Assembly: GCF_022048975.1 (NCBI RefSeq)
Contig: NZ_JAKMHX010000007.1
Location: 1 to 41,634 of the forward strand
Direction: 5' to 3'
DNA from: Sporosarcina cyprini
GTDB taxonomy: Bacteria; Bacillota; Bacilli; Bacillales_A; Planococcaceae
Length of the DNA stretch: 41,634 bases
A program made the translations under genes and the position numbers. Below are positions 1 to 7,612 of the stretch, in pieces. Below the pieces are notes generated by a model. It searched no databases. It had not been told where the DNA came from and was given only the letters and a program-made list of their open reading frames with translations. Each line of letters starts with the position of its first letter. Within the stretch, counting starts at the first letter, position 1.

Positions 1-91
1 AACGAACGCCAATAACTCTAGCTGAACGCCAATAAGTCGAAACGAACGCCAATAACTCTAGCTGAACGCCAATAAACCGAAACGAACGCCA
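1..91. repeat. Alternating 20-bp tandem repeats at the window edge
   Basis: About four and a half 20-bp units lie head to tail and alternate between two versions, so the true period is 40 bp. Every full unit carries the core GAACGCCAATAA; the flank preceding it alternates (AAC or GCT) and so does the tail (CTCTA, or GTCGA/ACCGA). The last unit decays after GAACGCCAA. The array is cut by the left edge, so its full length is unknown. No open frame of note runs through it. Its role is not evident. Confidence 0.85.
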
Positions 92-188
92 AACCCCCAT
101 GCCAAAAACTAACTATCACTCCCAACTGCCAGCGTCCAGGTTCTCCTCTCAAATCATCAACAACTCACTTACTCAACAATCCGTCCTG

Positions 189-217
189 TTTACATTCCCC
201 CGCCCATATACTATACT
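189..217 (+). promoter_or_regulatory. Sigma-A type promoter for the ykoFEDC operon
   Basis: TTTACA at 189-194 and TATACT at 212-217 are separated by 17 bp. The predicted transcript would start near 224, leaving the whole TPP aptamer (from 254) in the leader. This is the only good promoter seen upstream of the riboswitch. Confidence 0.6.
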
Positions 218-253
218 GATGGCAATCATAAAATTGAAAACTACATACCGTTT

Positions 254-345
254 CTGCACTAGGGGTGCCGTTTTTGGCTGAGATGTGAGCGTGGCTCCGA
301 TCCCTTATGACCCGATCAGGATAATGCCTGCGTGGGGAAGTGTAG
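254..345 (+). promoter_or_regulatory. TPP riboswitch (thi-box) aptamer
   Basis: The stretch carries the hallmark thi-box blocks in order: CACTAGGGGTGCC near 258, GGCTGAGATG near 276, then CCCGATCAGGATAATGCCTG around 311-330 and GGGGAAGTGTAG closing the P1 stem with CTGCACT at 254-260. It senses thiamine pyrophosphate. It sits between a promoter and a terminator hairpin ahead of a thiamine-precursor transporter, the standard arrangement for transcriptional repression by TPP. Confidence 0.95.
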
Positions 346-376
346 TGACTTTCCCTTTGTTTGCAAATGGACAAGT

Positions 377-409
377 GGCTACATCTCCTCGGATGTAGTC
401 TCTTTTTTT
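377..409 (+). terminator. Riboswitch-controlled intrinsic terminator
   Basis: A 9-bp stem (377-385 with 392-400, including one G-U pair) has a 6-nt loop and is followed by a T run at 403-409. It lies between the TPP aptamer and ykoF, so it is the likely expression platform that stops transcription when TPP is bound. Confidence 0.85.
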
Positions 410-434
410 ATGAAAATTTCAAGGGGGTTTTTAC

Positions 435-1019
435 ATGCAATGTGGTACGAGTCCAATTGTCGGATTCCGGTTTTCGCTGTATCCGATGGCAGATGATTTT
501 GTTTCGATTATTAAGGGGGCGCTGGAGGAGATGGATACGTCGGCTGTTTGGATGCATACGGATGATGTGTCCACGGTGATCCGCGGGAAGCAGGCGCATG
601 TTTTCAATGTGGCGAAGGCACTGACGCTACACGCGGCTAAAAGTGGAAAGCACGTAGCCCTATCCGGCACGTTTTCTGCAGGCTGTCCGGGCGATAACGC
701 GGGGGATGTCTATTTGGAGGTTGACGATGAATTATTGAATACGGATGACACGAAACAGTATGTGTCCTCGCAGTTTGCTTTGTATCCGATGAATAATCCT
801 TCTTATATGGAGATCATCTACCGGGAAGTGGACCGTGCGAAGAAACAAGGTGTCTTTAATGAGTCGATGCATTACGCCAGCGGCATTCATGGTGATATTC
901 ATGAGGTGTTCGCGTTCTATGAAGAAGCCTTTACAAATGCGCGGTCTGAGGAGCATCGCCATCTTGTCATGACCGTGTCCATGAGCATCAACAGTCCTTC
1001 CCATGAAGGAGGGCGCTAA
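435..1019 (+). CDS. ykoF: YkoF-like thiamine/HMP-binding protein
   Basis: This 194-residue soluble protein resembles Bacillus YkoF, which has two tandem ACT-like folds and binds thiamine. The N-terminal CGTSPIVGFRFSLYPM stretch is echoed in the second half by SSQFALYPM, which fits the internal duplication of the family. The start ATG is preceded by AAGGGGGT. It is the first gene of an operon with ykoE, ykoD and ykoC and lies directly behind a TPP riboswitch, so it should be made when thiamine is scarce. In the known B. subtilis system it accompanies an ECF-type importer of hydroxymethylpyrimidine; whether it donates substrate or buffers it is not settled by the sequence. Confidence 0.93.
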   Translation: MQCGTSPIVGFRFSLYPMADDFVSIIKGALEEMDTSAVWMHTDDVSTVIRGKQAHVFNVAKALTLHAAKSGKHVALSGTFSAGCPGDNAGDVYLEVDDELLNTDDTKQYVSSQFALYPMNNPSYMEIIYREVDRAKKQGVFNESMHYASGIHGDIHEVFAFYEEAFTNARSEEHRHLVMTVSMSINSPSHEGGR

Positions 1020-1020
1020 C

Positions 1021-1602
1021 ATGCTCGCTAAGTGGAAATTGAAAGAAGTCGTCCTGATGGCTTTATTTTCTGTCGTGTTCGGCATCGTCTATTTATTGTT
1101 TTTGCATGTCGGCAATATTTGGTCGGGCTTTATCGGGCCGATCGCATACGAATGGATTTTTGGCATTTGGTTTATCGTTTCAATCATTTGTATGTATATT
1201 ATCCGGAAACCTGGAGCCGCTGTCATATCGGAAACCATTGCGGCGGCAATCGAAGTGCTTCTCGGGAATGCAGTCGGGCCGCGTTTAATATTATCTGGAC
1301 TCATTCAAGGGCTGGGTGCGGAAGCTGCTTTTGCGGCAACTGGCTATAAGCGTTTTACCTTGCCGGTTCTGATGTTGGCGGGCGTTGGTTCCTCCATATT
1401 CAGCTTTGCCTATGGCTATTTGCTGGGCGGTTTTTCTGTCTTCCAACCTGGCTATGTGCTGTTAATGCTCGGCATCCGAATTGCGAGCGGTGCGCTCATT
1501 GCTGGTGCCGGCGGAAAGTTTGTTGTGGATGGTTTGCTTGCGACTGGTTCGCTTCGGGGCTATCCAATTGCAAGGGCTGTGAAGGGTGACGCGCGTGCAT
1601 GA
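1021..1602 (+). CDS. ykoE: YkoE, substrate-binding membrane subunit of thiamine/HMP ECF transporter
   Basis: The product is a 193-residue hydrophobic protein with about five or six membrane segments, the size of an ECF S-component. I start it at the ATG at 1021, one base after the ykoF stop, because AAGGAGGG lies just upstream; a longer in-frame start at 1003 would sit inside ykoF and lacks a site. In the family YkoE is the substrate-recognising subunit that pairs with the T-component (YkoC) and the double ATPase (YkoD). Riboswitch control by TPP supports thiamine precursor specificity. Confidence 0.92.
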   Translation: MLAKWKLKEVVLMALFSVVFGIVYLLFLHVGNIWSGFIGPIAYEWIFGIWFIVSIICMYIIRKPGAAVISETIAAAIEVLLGNAVGPRLILSGLIQGLGAEAAFAATGYKRFTLPVLMLAGVGSSIFSFAYGYLLGGFSVFQPGYVLLMLGIRIASGALIAGAGGKFVVDGLLATGSLRGYPIARAVKGDARA

Positions 1603-2965
1603 AGTTATTGCGTTCGATTCGGTAGGCTTTCGGTATCCGGATGAAACAGAATGCATAGTCAAAGATCTTTCGTTTTCCATTCAGGCAGGGGAGCGGGTTG
1701 TCCTCACGGGACCGAGTGGTTGCGGTAAATCAACGATACTTTATTTAATCAACCGACTGTATCCTGAAAACTGTGATGGCGAGTTGAAAGGCAGTATTGC
1801 GATATTTGGGAAAGACGCCAATGAATATGTCCCGGGCGAGGTAAATCGCCGAATTGCAACGGTCTTCCAAGACCCAGACTCTCAATTTTGCATGCGCACT
1901 GTCGAGGAGGAGCTGGCGTTCACTCTCGAAAATCTGCGGACACCGCGTTCTGATATGAATGGGAAAATAGCAGACGTATTGCGGCTAACAGAGCTGACAG
2001 AGTTTCGGGATGCCGTCATCCAACAGCTATCGGGTGGAGAAAAGCAACGGATCGCACTCGCTTGTGCATTAATTATGGAACCTGAAATCCTGCTGCTCGA
2101 TGAACCACTCTCTCATTTAGATTCGCTTTCTGCTCAGTCCTTTGTCCGTTTGCTTGACCGATTGCAGAAGGAACAAGGATTTACGGTTATAGCCATTGAG
2201 CACCGTTTGGATTTATGGGGTGGTTTTTTCACTCGGGAACTCGTGCTTTACGGTCAGCCGCATGTGCGAGAAATAAAGAAGCGCACGCCTTCTGGACAAG
2301 ATGAATGTGCTTTGAAGGTAGAGAAACTGTGTACATCCACCTTTCTCCAGCAAGCTTCATTTACACTTCAAAAGGGAGAAGTAGCTGTACTGGCAGGCGC
2401 GAATGGGAGCGGGAAATCAACGATGCTGAAAGCGCTCGCCGGTTTGATTCCAACAAAAGGGACTGTTGTTCCGAAAGCGCTAGGATATGTCCCGCAGTCT
2501 CCGGAATTTCTTTTTGTCTCCAAAACAGTGGAAGAGGAAATTGCTTACGGAGGAGGACAGAAGTCTCGTGAAATAATGGAGGCGTTGCAACTGGAGCCGG
2601 TAGCCCAGTCCCATCCGTTCGCGGTAAGCCACGGGCAGAAACGTCGTGTTGCCATTGCGGCTATGCTGTGTGATGGACGGGATGTTATTTTAATGGACGA
2701 ACCGACCTCCGGCCAAGATGCCGTTTCGTTGCAGGAGCTGTCCCGCTTGATTGACGAAAGGGCCAGAGAAGGAACGGCATTTCTCATTGTCACCCATGAT
2801 ATGGAGTTTGCTTATGCGATTGCGGACCGTATTCTGTTAATGAAAGATGGGAGATTGACAGGTATGTTTCATTCGGACGATGTCTGGATAAAGCCGGAAT
2901 TGCTGGAAGCCCACCGTTTGATGGCTCCGAAGGGAGTGGCTACATATGAAGCAAGCTTTGCATAA
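1595..2965 (+). CDS. ykoD: YkoD, double ATPase of thiamine/HMP ECF transporter
   Basis: Two complete ABC ATPase domains are fused in one chain of about 456 residues. The first has Walker [10 protein letters not shown], signature LSGGEKQR and Walker B ILLLDEP; the second has GANGSGKST, a degenerate signature SHGQKRR and VILMDEP. The second signature departs from LSGGQ, which may make one catalytic site weak, as in many heteromeric ABC pairs. I prefer the GTG at 1595, 8 nt after GAAGGG and overlapping the ykoE end by 8 nt; the GTG at 1586 is an alternative. It energises the YkoE/YkoC importer. Confidence 0.93.
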   Translation: MHEVIAFDSVGFRYPDETECIVKDLSFSIQAGERVVLTGPSGCGKSTILYLINRLYPENCDGELKGSIAIFGKDANEYVPGEVNRRIATVFQDPDSQFCMRTVEEELAFTLENLRTPRSDMNGKIADVLRLTELTEFRDAVIQQLSGGEKQRIALACALIMEPEILLLDEPLSHLDSLSAQSFVRLLDRLQKEQGFTVIAIEHRLDLWGGFFTRELVLYGQPHVREIKKRTPSGQDECALKVEKLCTSTFLQQASFTLQKGEVAVLAGANGSGKSTMLKALAGLIPTKGTVVPKALGYVPQSPEFLFVSKTVEEEIAYGGGQKSREIMEALQLEPVAQSHPFAVSHGQKRRVAIAAMLCDGRDVILMDEPTSGQDAVSLQELSRLIDERAREGTAFLIVTHDMEFAYAIADRILLMKDGRLTGMFHSDDVWIKPELLEAHRLMAPKGVATYEASFA

Positions 2966-3695
2966 GATGAACCCTTCTGTGAAATTCCTTGTCATCACTG
3001 TTTGCATGCTAACATTGGCGTTTTTCTTTAATCCGTGGACGCCATTGATTTGCTGGGGAGGGGTAATCCTCTTGCAGCTTTGCTTCAGCACAATCGATTG
3101 GAAGAAGTGGCTGTTGTTCATGATCCCCTTTTTGATCATGTCATTTGGCTACTTTTGGACGACGATCGTTTTTGCGGAGGAGCGTACAGGTGCTGTTGTC
3201 TGGTCGGTGTTTCAGTATGACGTTACGAGAACACAGCTGGATCATGCGTTATCGCTTAGCTTCCGGGTGCTGGCATTTGCCGGGCTGTCTCTGCTTTTTG
3301 CCTTCACAACGGATCCAACTAAGTTCATCTTAAGTCTCATGCAGCAATTAAAGCTGTCCCCAAAAATCGCTTATAGTATTTTAGTCGGCTATCAATTCCT
3401 GCCTGTAATGAAAGAGGAATTCGTCCATATTCAGCAGGCTCATCGGTTGCGTGGCGCTGTTCGAGATAAGAATGCGATCGTCCGGCTATGGAATTTGAGG
3501 CGCATCCTTTTGCCGATGCTGGCGGGCGCCGTCCGGAAAGCGGAACGTTCGGCTTTTGCGATGGAAGCGAGAGGATTTACGGGAGAGAAGCGGCTGGCAT
3601 TTTATCAAGTCGTCCGGATTGGCAAACATGATTTTGTCATGAGTGCGCTCTTCTTTTCCATTCTAGCTGCAGGATGTGCAGTAGCATTAAGGTAA
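2946..3695 (+). CDS. ykoC: YkoC, transmembrane T-component of ECF transporter
   Basis: This 249-residue integral membrane protein has hydrophobic segments near residues 13-50, 55-75 and 95-115 and near the C-terminus. It carries the conserved T-component coupling region with AHRLRG and later ERSAFAMEARGFTG (the Ala-Arg-Gly coupling helix motif contacting the ATPases). It overlaps the end of ykoD by 20 nt. It is the last gene of the TPP-controlled operon and is followed by a strong terminator. Confidence 0.92.
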   Translation: MKQALHKMNPSVKFLVITVCMLTLAFFFNPWTPLICWGGVILLQLCFSTIDWKKWLLFMIPFLIMSFGYFWTTIVFAEERTGAVVWSVFQYDVTRTQLDHALSLSFRVLAFAGLSLLFAFTTDPTKFILSLMQQLKLSPKIAYSILVGYQFLPVMKEEFVHIQQAHRLRGAVRDKNAIVRLWNLRRILLPMLAGAVRKAERSAFAMEARGFTGEKRLAFYQVVRIGKHDFVMSALFFSILAAGCAVALR

Positions 3696-3718
3696 ATCCC
3701 TATCATATTCAGCACTCG

Positions 3719-3763
3719 GCGTGCAGATAAAGTGATCATAACTTTGTCTGCACGCTTTTTTTT
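3719..3763 (+). terminator. Rho-independent terminator after ykoC
   Basis: The 15-bp stem GCGTGCAGATAAAGT / ACTTTGTCTGCACGC (one G-T pair) at 3719-3733 and 3741-3755 is followed by eight T at 3756-3763. It separates the thiamine operon from the sulfide locus. Confidence 0.92.
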
Positions 3764-3775
3764 GCTGCAATCCCT

Positions 3776-3822
3776 TTTAGGGGGAAACCCCTATACTTTG
3801 ATTTTTCCGCCTACTCTACAAT
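3776..3822 (+). promoter_or_regulatory. sqr promoter with G/C-tract palindromic operator
   Basis: The box TTTAGGGGGAAACCCCTATA at 3776-3795 contains the perfect inverted repeat TAGGGG-N4-CCCCTA. A -10 element TACAAT lies at 3817-3822, and no good -35 hexamer is present, so an activator is expected. The same box occurs before tauE at 9348-9367 with 18 of 20 identities and the same 29-nt distance from the first C of CCCC to the first base of the -10. It resembles the staphylococcal NreC site (TAGGG-N4-CCCTA, from memory), with two extra bases in the middle. Confidence 0.65.
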
Positions 3823-3864
3823 GTACATAGATAAAGTTACAACATGAAACAAGGAGGCGTTCAC

Positions 3865-5058
3865 ATGAAGACTTCATACAGAGTCGTCATCGTAGGTGGA
3901 GGATCCGCAGGGATTTCGGTTGCTGCCCGGTTACTGCGTCAATCGCAAGCATTGATGGGCGAAGTGGCCATCATAGATCCGGCAAAGAAACATTATTATC
4001 AACCGCTTTGGACATTGGTCGGCGGAGGAGCAGCGAAAAAAGAGGACTCGGAGAGGTCAATGGGAAGCTTGATTCCGCAAGGAGCCGTATGGATCCAAGA
4101 TGCTGTCACATCCTTCAGCCCGGAGGAAAATGCGCTGACAATTGCAGAGGGAAATACCTTAACGTATGACTACCTTGTTGTGGCGAGCGGCATTGAAATT
4201 AACTGGAATGCGATCAAAGGATTGTCGGAGAACCTTGGCACGAAGAATGTATGCAGCAACTATTCTTACGAGCATGTCGACTATACATGGGAGACGATCC
4301 GATCGTTCAAAGGCGGCACCGCATTGTTCACGCATCCGGCTTCACCGGTGAAATGCGGCGGCGCGCCTCAAAAAATCATGTACTTGGCAGAAGATCATTT
4401 CCAGCGTTCCGATGTGCGCGACAAGACGAAAGTGATTTTCGGTTCAGCCAATCCTGCCATCTTTGATGTAGAAAAATATCGGCTCGCTTTGGAGAAGGTC
4501 GTGGAACGCAAGCAAATCGATGCCCGTTTCCGCCGAAACCTGATTGAAATCAAAGCGGATGAAAAAATCGCGGTATTTGAGCACCTCGATACACATGAAA
4601 TAGAAGAGATTCCTTATGACATGATTCATGTAACACCATATATGCAGGCGCCAGCCTTCATCCGTACGAGCGCTTTGGCAGATGCCAACGGCTGGGTCGA
4701 TGTTCATCCTTATACACTTCAGCATGTTCGCTATGCCAATGTATTTGCTCTTGGGGACAATGCGAATTTGCCGACATCGAAAACAGGGGCGGCCATCCGC
4801 AAACAGGCACCGGTCGTTGCCGAGAATTTGATCGCACTTATGCGCCAGCAGCCTATGCCAGCAACGTATGACGGCTATTCCTCCTGTCCAATTGTCACAG
4901 GCTATAACAAGCTGATCTTGGCAGAATTCAATTATGATAAACAGCCAGTGGAATCCATGCCGTTCAACCAGGCCGTGGAACGGACAAGCATGTATGTAAT
5001 GAAAAAGGATTTACTGCCAATTATGTACTGGGACGGCATGCTGAAAGGAACGATGTAA
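3865..5058 (+). CDS. sqr: Sulfide:quinone oxidoreductase
   Basis: This 397-residue FAD flavoprotein oxidises sulfide to sulfane sulfur (persulfide/polysulfide) and passes electrons to the membrane quinone, here presumably menaquinone. The N-terminus has the dinucleotide fold VVIVGGGSAG. Two redox cysteines fit the family: Cys130 in KNVCSNY and Cys164 in VKCGGAP; a further cysteine is at 341. The second FAD motif ANVFALGDNANLPTSKTGAA is near 291-310. I use the ATG at 3865, 7 nt after AAGGAGGC, rather than the in-frame ATG at 3844. It leads an operon with a DUF1641 gene and cstB. The likely regulator is the NreBC-like system downstream. Confidence 0.92.
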   Translation: MKTSYRVVIVGGGSAGISVAARLLRQSQALMGEVAIIDPAKKHYYQPLWTLVGGGAAKKEDSERSMGSLIPQGAVWIQDAVTSFSPEENALTIAEGNTLTYDYLVVASGIEINWNAIKGLSENLGTKNVCSNYSYEHVDYTWETIRSFKGGTALFTHPASPVKCGGAPQKIMYLAEDHFQRSDVRDKTKVIFGSANPAIFDVEKYRLALEKVVERKQIDARFRRNLIEIKADEKIAVFEHLDTHEIEEIPYDMIHVTPYMQAPAFIRTSALADANGWVDVHPYTLQHVRYANVFALGDNANLPTSKTGAAIRKQAPVVAENLIALMRQQPMPATYDGYSSCPIVTGYNKLILAEFNYDKQPVESMPFNQAVERTSMYVMKKDLLPIMYWDGMLKGTM

Positions 5059-5088
5059 ACGATTCATCGAGGAAGGAGGATGACGGAG

Positions 5089-5667
5089 ATGAAGAATGAA
5101 AATGCGCAGGAAGGCGGAGACTTGCTTCAATTGATGACGGAATTGGAACGGCCAGAGGTCCAGCAATCGCTCACATCACTTTTGAATAAGCTGCCTGAAT
5201 TCGAAAAAAGCATCGACTCCATCGGGAATGCCGTCCAGTTTGGCAAAGCAGTTTTCGAGGATCAAACCGCGATTCAAAAATATGATCAGCTATTATCAAC
5301 CTACAATCTGAATATAGAAACCATTACTGCGATGGTCGCATTGCTTGAAAAACTGCCAAAGCTGCTCAAGTTGATCGAACAGCTCGAAGAAATCATGGAA
5401 TTTGTGACAGCTGTCATTCAGGATGAGCAATCTGTCGATTATTTGATGTCCAATGTAAAAGAGTATGCCGACCCATTCGTGCGAAAAGGGAAAGATGGCT
5501 TAACCCTCTTCGAGGAAGTGCAAAATCGAATGGAATGCAACCCTCAGAACGTCAAGCTTTTCTCACTTGTAAAATGGTTGAAAGATCCGATGGTGCAAAA
5601 GGGCTTGTGCTATGTGCAAGCAACGATGGAAGTTTTGAATGAACGTACACAAAAAAATAATGGATAG
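5089..5667 (+). CDS. DUF1641 family protein
   Basis: A 192-residue, largely helical, acidic cytoplasmic protein resembling DUF1641, a family that sits next to SQR or formate dehydrogenase genes in Firmicutes (for example YrhD). The region around residues 80-110 is a heptad-like run rich in Leu, Ile and Glu, suggesting a coiled coil or helical bundle. No metal or catalytic motif is apparent. The ATG at 5080 directly abuts the GGAAGGAGG site, so the ATG at 5089 (spacing 9) is the better start. Its place between sqr and cstB suggests an accessory role in sulfide oxidation. Function is not established. Confidence 0.8.
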   Translation: MKNENAQEGGDLLQLMTELERPEVQQSLTSLLNKLPEFEKSIDSIGNAVQFGKAVFEDQTAIQKYDQLLSTYNLNIETITAMVALLEKLPKLLKLIEQLEEIMEFVTAVIQDEQSVDYLMSNVKEYADPFVRKGKDGLTLFEEVQNRMECNPQNVKLFSLVKWLKDPMVQKGLCYVQATMEVLNERTQKNNG

Positions 5668-5681
5668 GGGATTGAACACAT

Positions 5682-7079
5682 ATGTTACTACGTTATTTTT
5701 ATGATGAAAAATTAGCTCATGCATCTTATTTCGTCGGCTGCCAAGCCAAAGGGGAAGCGGTTGTCGTGGATCCAATGCGGAACATTGCACCGTATATTGA
5801 ATTGGCCGAGAAAGAAAACATGAAAATTGTCGGCGCGTTAGAAACACACATCCATGCGGACTTTGTTTCTGGGTCCCGTGAACTTGCCGATCGCTTCGGA
5901 ACGACTCTTTACATTTCAGACGAAGGCGATGCAGATTGGAAATATCAGAACATCGAGCATATTCCGCATCAGCTTTTGAAGGATGGCGATGAATTCAAGA
6001 TAGGAAATCTCGTTTTCAAAACGATGCATACACCTGGCCATACGCCTGAAAGTATTTCATTCCTGCTTACGGACCGCGGCGGAGTTGCAGATGAGCCGAT
6101 GGGCATCTTCTCTGGAGATTTCGTATTTGTCGGTGATATCGGCCGTCCGGACTTGCTGGAAAAAGCTGCAGGAATCCAAGGAACGTCCGAGTCTGGAGCG
6201 CAAGCGATGTATCAGTCTCTTAAAAAGTTCAAAGCGCTCCCAGATTACTTGCAAGTTTGGCCGGCCCATGGTGCAGGAAGTGCATGCGGTAAAGCGCTTG
6301 GTGCGGTTCCATCGTCAACAGTCGGTTATGAAAAACAATTTAACTGGGCCATGAAATTTGATAACGAAGCAGATTTTATTACCGCCTTGCTGGACGGCCA
6401 GCCAGAGCCGCCTTACTATTTCGCTGTCATGAAGCATGTGAACAAAGTGGGAATCGAATTGATTAAAAATCTGCCGGAAGTGAAGCAATTGAGTTCGTTG
6501 GCAGAGGTGGAAGCTGTCATCGCTGCCGGCCATCAGGTGCTAGATACACGGAAAGCGGACGAATTTGCGGCAGGCCATATGGAAGGGTCCATCAATATTC
6601 CATTCAATAATTCATTTGCGAACTGGTCCGGCTGGCTGGTGAATTATGAACAGCCGCTTTACTTGCTCGTTGATCCGGCTGATTTGGAAGAGATGCTGAT
6701 TGCACTCCGTTCCGTTGGAATTGATAATGTGGTAGGGTATGCCGATGTGGAAGTATTGAAAGAAGCTTCTCAGCTTGAATCATACGAAAACATTACTCCG
6801 CTGGAAGCGAAAGAGATGATGGAGAACGAAGATGTGTATGTGATGGATGTCCGGAATAAAACAGAATTTGACGCCGGCAATATTGAACAGGCGCAACATC
6901 TCATGCTCGGTACTCTTCGCAAACGGTTGGATGAAGTGAAAGACGACAAAAAAATCATTGTTCATTGCCAAGCAGGAGGCCGGTCTGCAATCGCAGCGAG
7001 TGTCCTTCAGGCGAATGGCATTAAAAATGTAGTCAATATGGCTGGCGGTTACGCAAGATGGAGCAGGGAAGTTAACTAA
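5682..7079 (+). CDS. cstB: CstB-type persulfide dioxygenase/rhodanese fusion
   Basis: This 465-residue protein has a metallo-beta-lactamase persulfide dioxygenase domain (about 1-240), a rhodanese-like domain without the active cysteine (about 260-360) and a catalytic rhodanese domain (about 370-465). Non-haem iron ligands are suggested by THIHADF, PGHTPES and SGDFVF. Cys20 (YFVGC) and a cysteine in SACGK match the extra cysteines of Staphylococcus CstB, and Cys429 in VHCQAGGRS is the rhodanese nucleophile. CstB converts low-molecular-weight persulfide to sulfite and thiosulfate. It follows the DUF1641 gene by 14 nt and ends at a strong terminator. Confidence 0.93.
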   Translation: MLLRYFYDEKLAHASYFVGCQAKGEAVVVDPMRNIAPYIELAEKENMKIVGALETHIHADFVSGSRELADRFGTTLYISDEGDADWKYQNIEHIPHQLLKDGDEFKIGNLVFKTMHTPGHTPESISFLLTDRGGVADEPMGIFSGDFVFVGDIGRPDLLEKAAGIQGTSESGAQAMYQSLKKFKALPDYLQVWPAHGAGSACGKALGAVPSSTVGYEKQFNWAMKFDNEADFITALLDGQPEPPYYFAVMKHVNKVGIELIKNLPEVKQLSSLAEVEAVIAAGHQVLDTRKADEFAAGHMEGSINIPFNNSFANWSGWLVNYEQPLYLLVDPADLEEMLIALRSVGIDNVVGYADVEVLKEASQLESYENITPLEAKEMMENEDVYVMDVRNKTEFDAGNIEQAQHLMLGTLRKRLDEVKDDKKIIVHCQAGGRSAIAASVLQANGIKNVVNMAGGYARWSREVN

Positions 7080-7097
7080 TCAACATAATGAATCATA

Positions 7098-7131
7098 GCC
7101 GCCAAGGTCACTCATTGCCTTGGCGGCTTTT
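7098..7131 (+). terminator. Rho-independent terminator after cstB
   Basis: The perfect 10-bp stem GCCGCCAAGG / CCTTGGCGGC (7098-7107 and 7118-7127) is followed by TTTT. It ends the sqr-DUF1641-cstB unit. The T run is short, so some read-through into the next gene is possible. Confidence 0.88.
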
Positions 7132-7155
7132 CAGCACAGAGAGGAGGAACTGTGA

Positions 7156-7509
7156 ATGGGATTTGTAGTTACCGTGCTCGCGAGCTTTTTGGCGTGGAGG
7201 CTATATGAACGGATTGCCCCGATATCGGGTGCTTCGTGTGTTGATGAGCCCCCGGAACAGACGGCCATTATTGACGTGCGGGATTATCAGCTAGCGGATC
7301 ACGAGCCGTTTGAACAAGCTGTGAATATCCCATTTGCCTATTTGAAGAGAAATCTTGAAATGATTCCCGGCAAACAGGTCCATATTATTGCGGACAATTC
7401 GCTGAATCGAAATTTGAGCATCCGTTATTTGCGCAGAAAAGGCTATGGAGTTACAAGTTATACGCTGACTGAATGCCCATGTAAATCTTACTCGGCTCCC
7501 CGTTTTTGA
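7156..7509 (+). CDS. Membrane-anchored rhodanese-like protein lacking the usual catalytic cysteine
   Basis: This 117-residue protein has a short N-terminal hydrophobic helix (about 1-17) and a rhodanese fold, seen in AIIDVRDYQLADHEPF, AVNIPFAYLKR and the C-terminal LRRKGYGV. The loop that normally carries the sulfurtransferase cysteine reads IIADNSLNRNLS, with Asp-Asn in place of Cys. Cysteines occur instead at residue 28 and in a CPC pair near the C-terminus. GAGGAGGA precedes the ATG. Its position just after cstB suggests a structural or sulfur-handling role at the membrane. Classical thiosulfate sulfurtransferase activity is unlikely. Confidence 0.78.
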   Translation: MGFVVTVLASFLAWRLYERIAPISGASCVDEPPEQTAIIDVRDYQLADHEPFEQAVNIPFAYLKRNLEMIPGKQVHIIADNSLNRNLSIRYLRRKGYGVTSYTLTECPCKSYSAPRF

Positions 7510-7564
7510 CTGCATCCGAGCCGCTTCTTACAGGTATCCATCCTACAACCAGTGCAGATGGATA

Positions 7565-7573
7565 TGCTAAGAT
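7565..7573 (+). promoter_or_regulatory. Possible extended -10 promoter of the two-component operon
   Basis: TGCTAAGAT is an extended -10 (TG-N-TAAGAT) about 40 nt before the sensor start. No convincing -35 is present, and the G/C-tract box seen before sqr and tauE is absent, so the pair may be expressed independently of itself. Confidence 0.35.
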
Positions 7574-7612
7574 GAAGGAAGACAAGCATACGGAGGAAGG
7601 GGCCGGACGGTC

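Noticed and set aside
1..91. CRISPR array
   Set aside because: Units are contiguous, with no unique spacers between repeats, and no cas gene is nearby.
3776..3795. Intrinsic terminator made by the G/C-tract palindrome
   Set aside because: The arms are short, no T run follows, and the real terminator is at 3719-3763; conservation at the tauE promoter argues for an operator.
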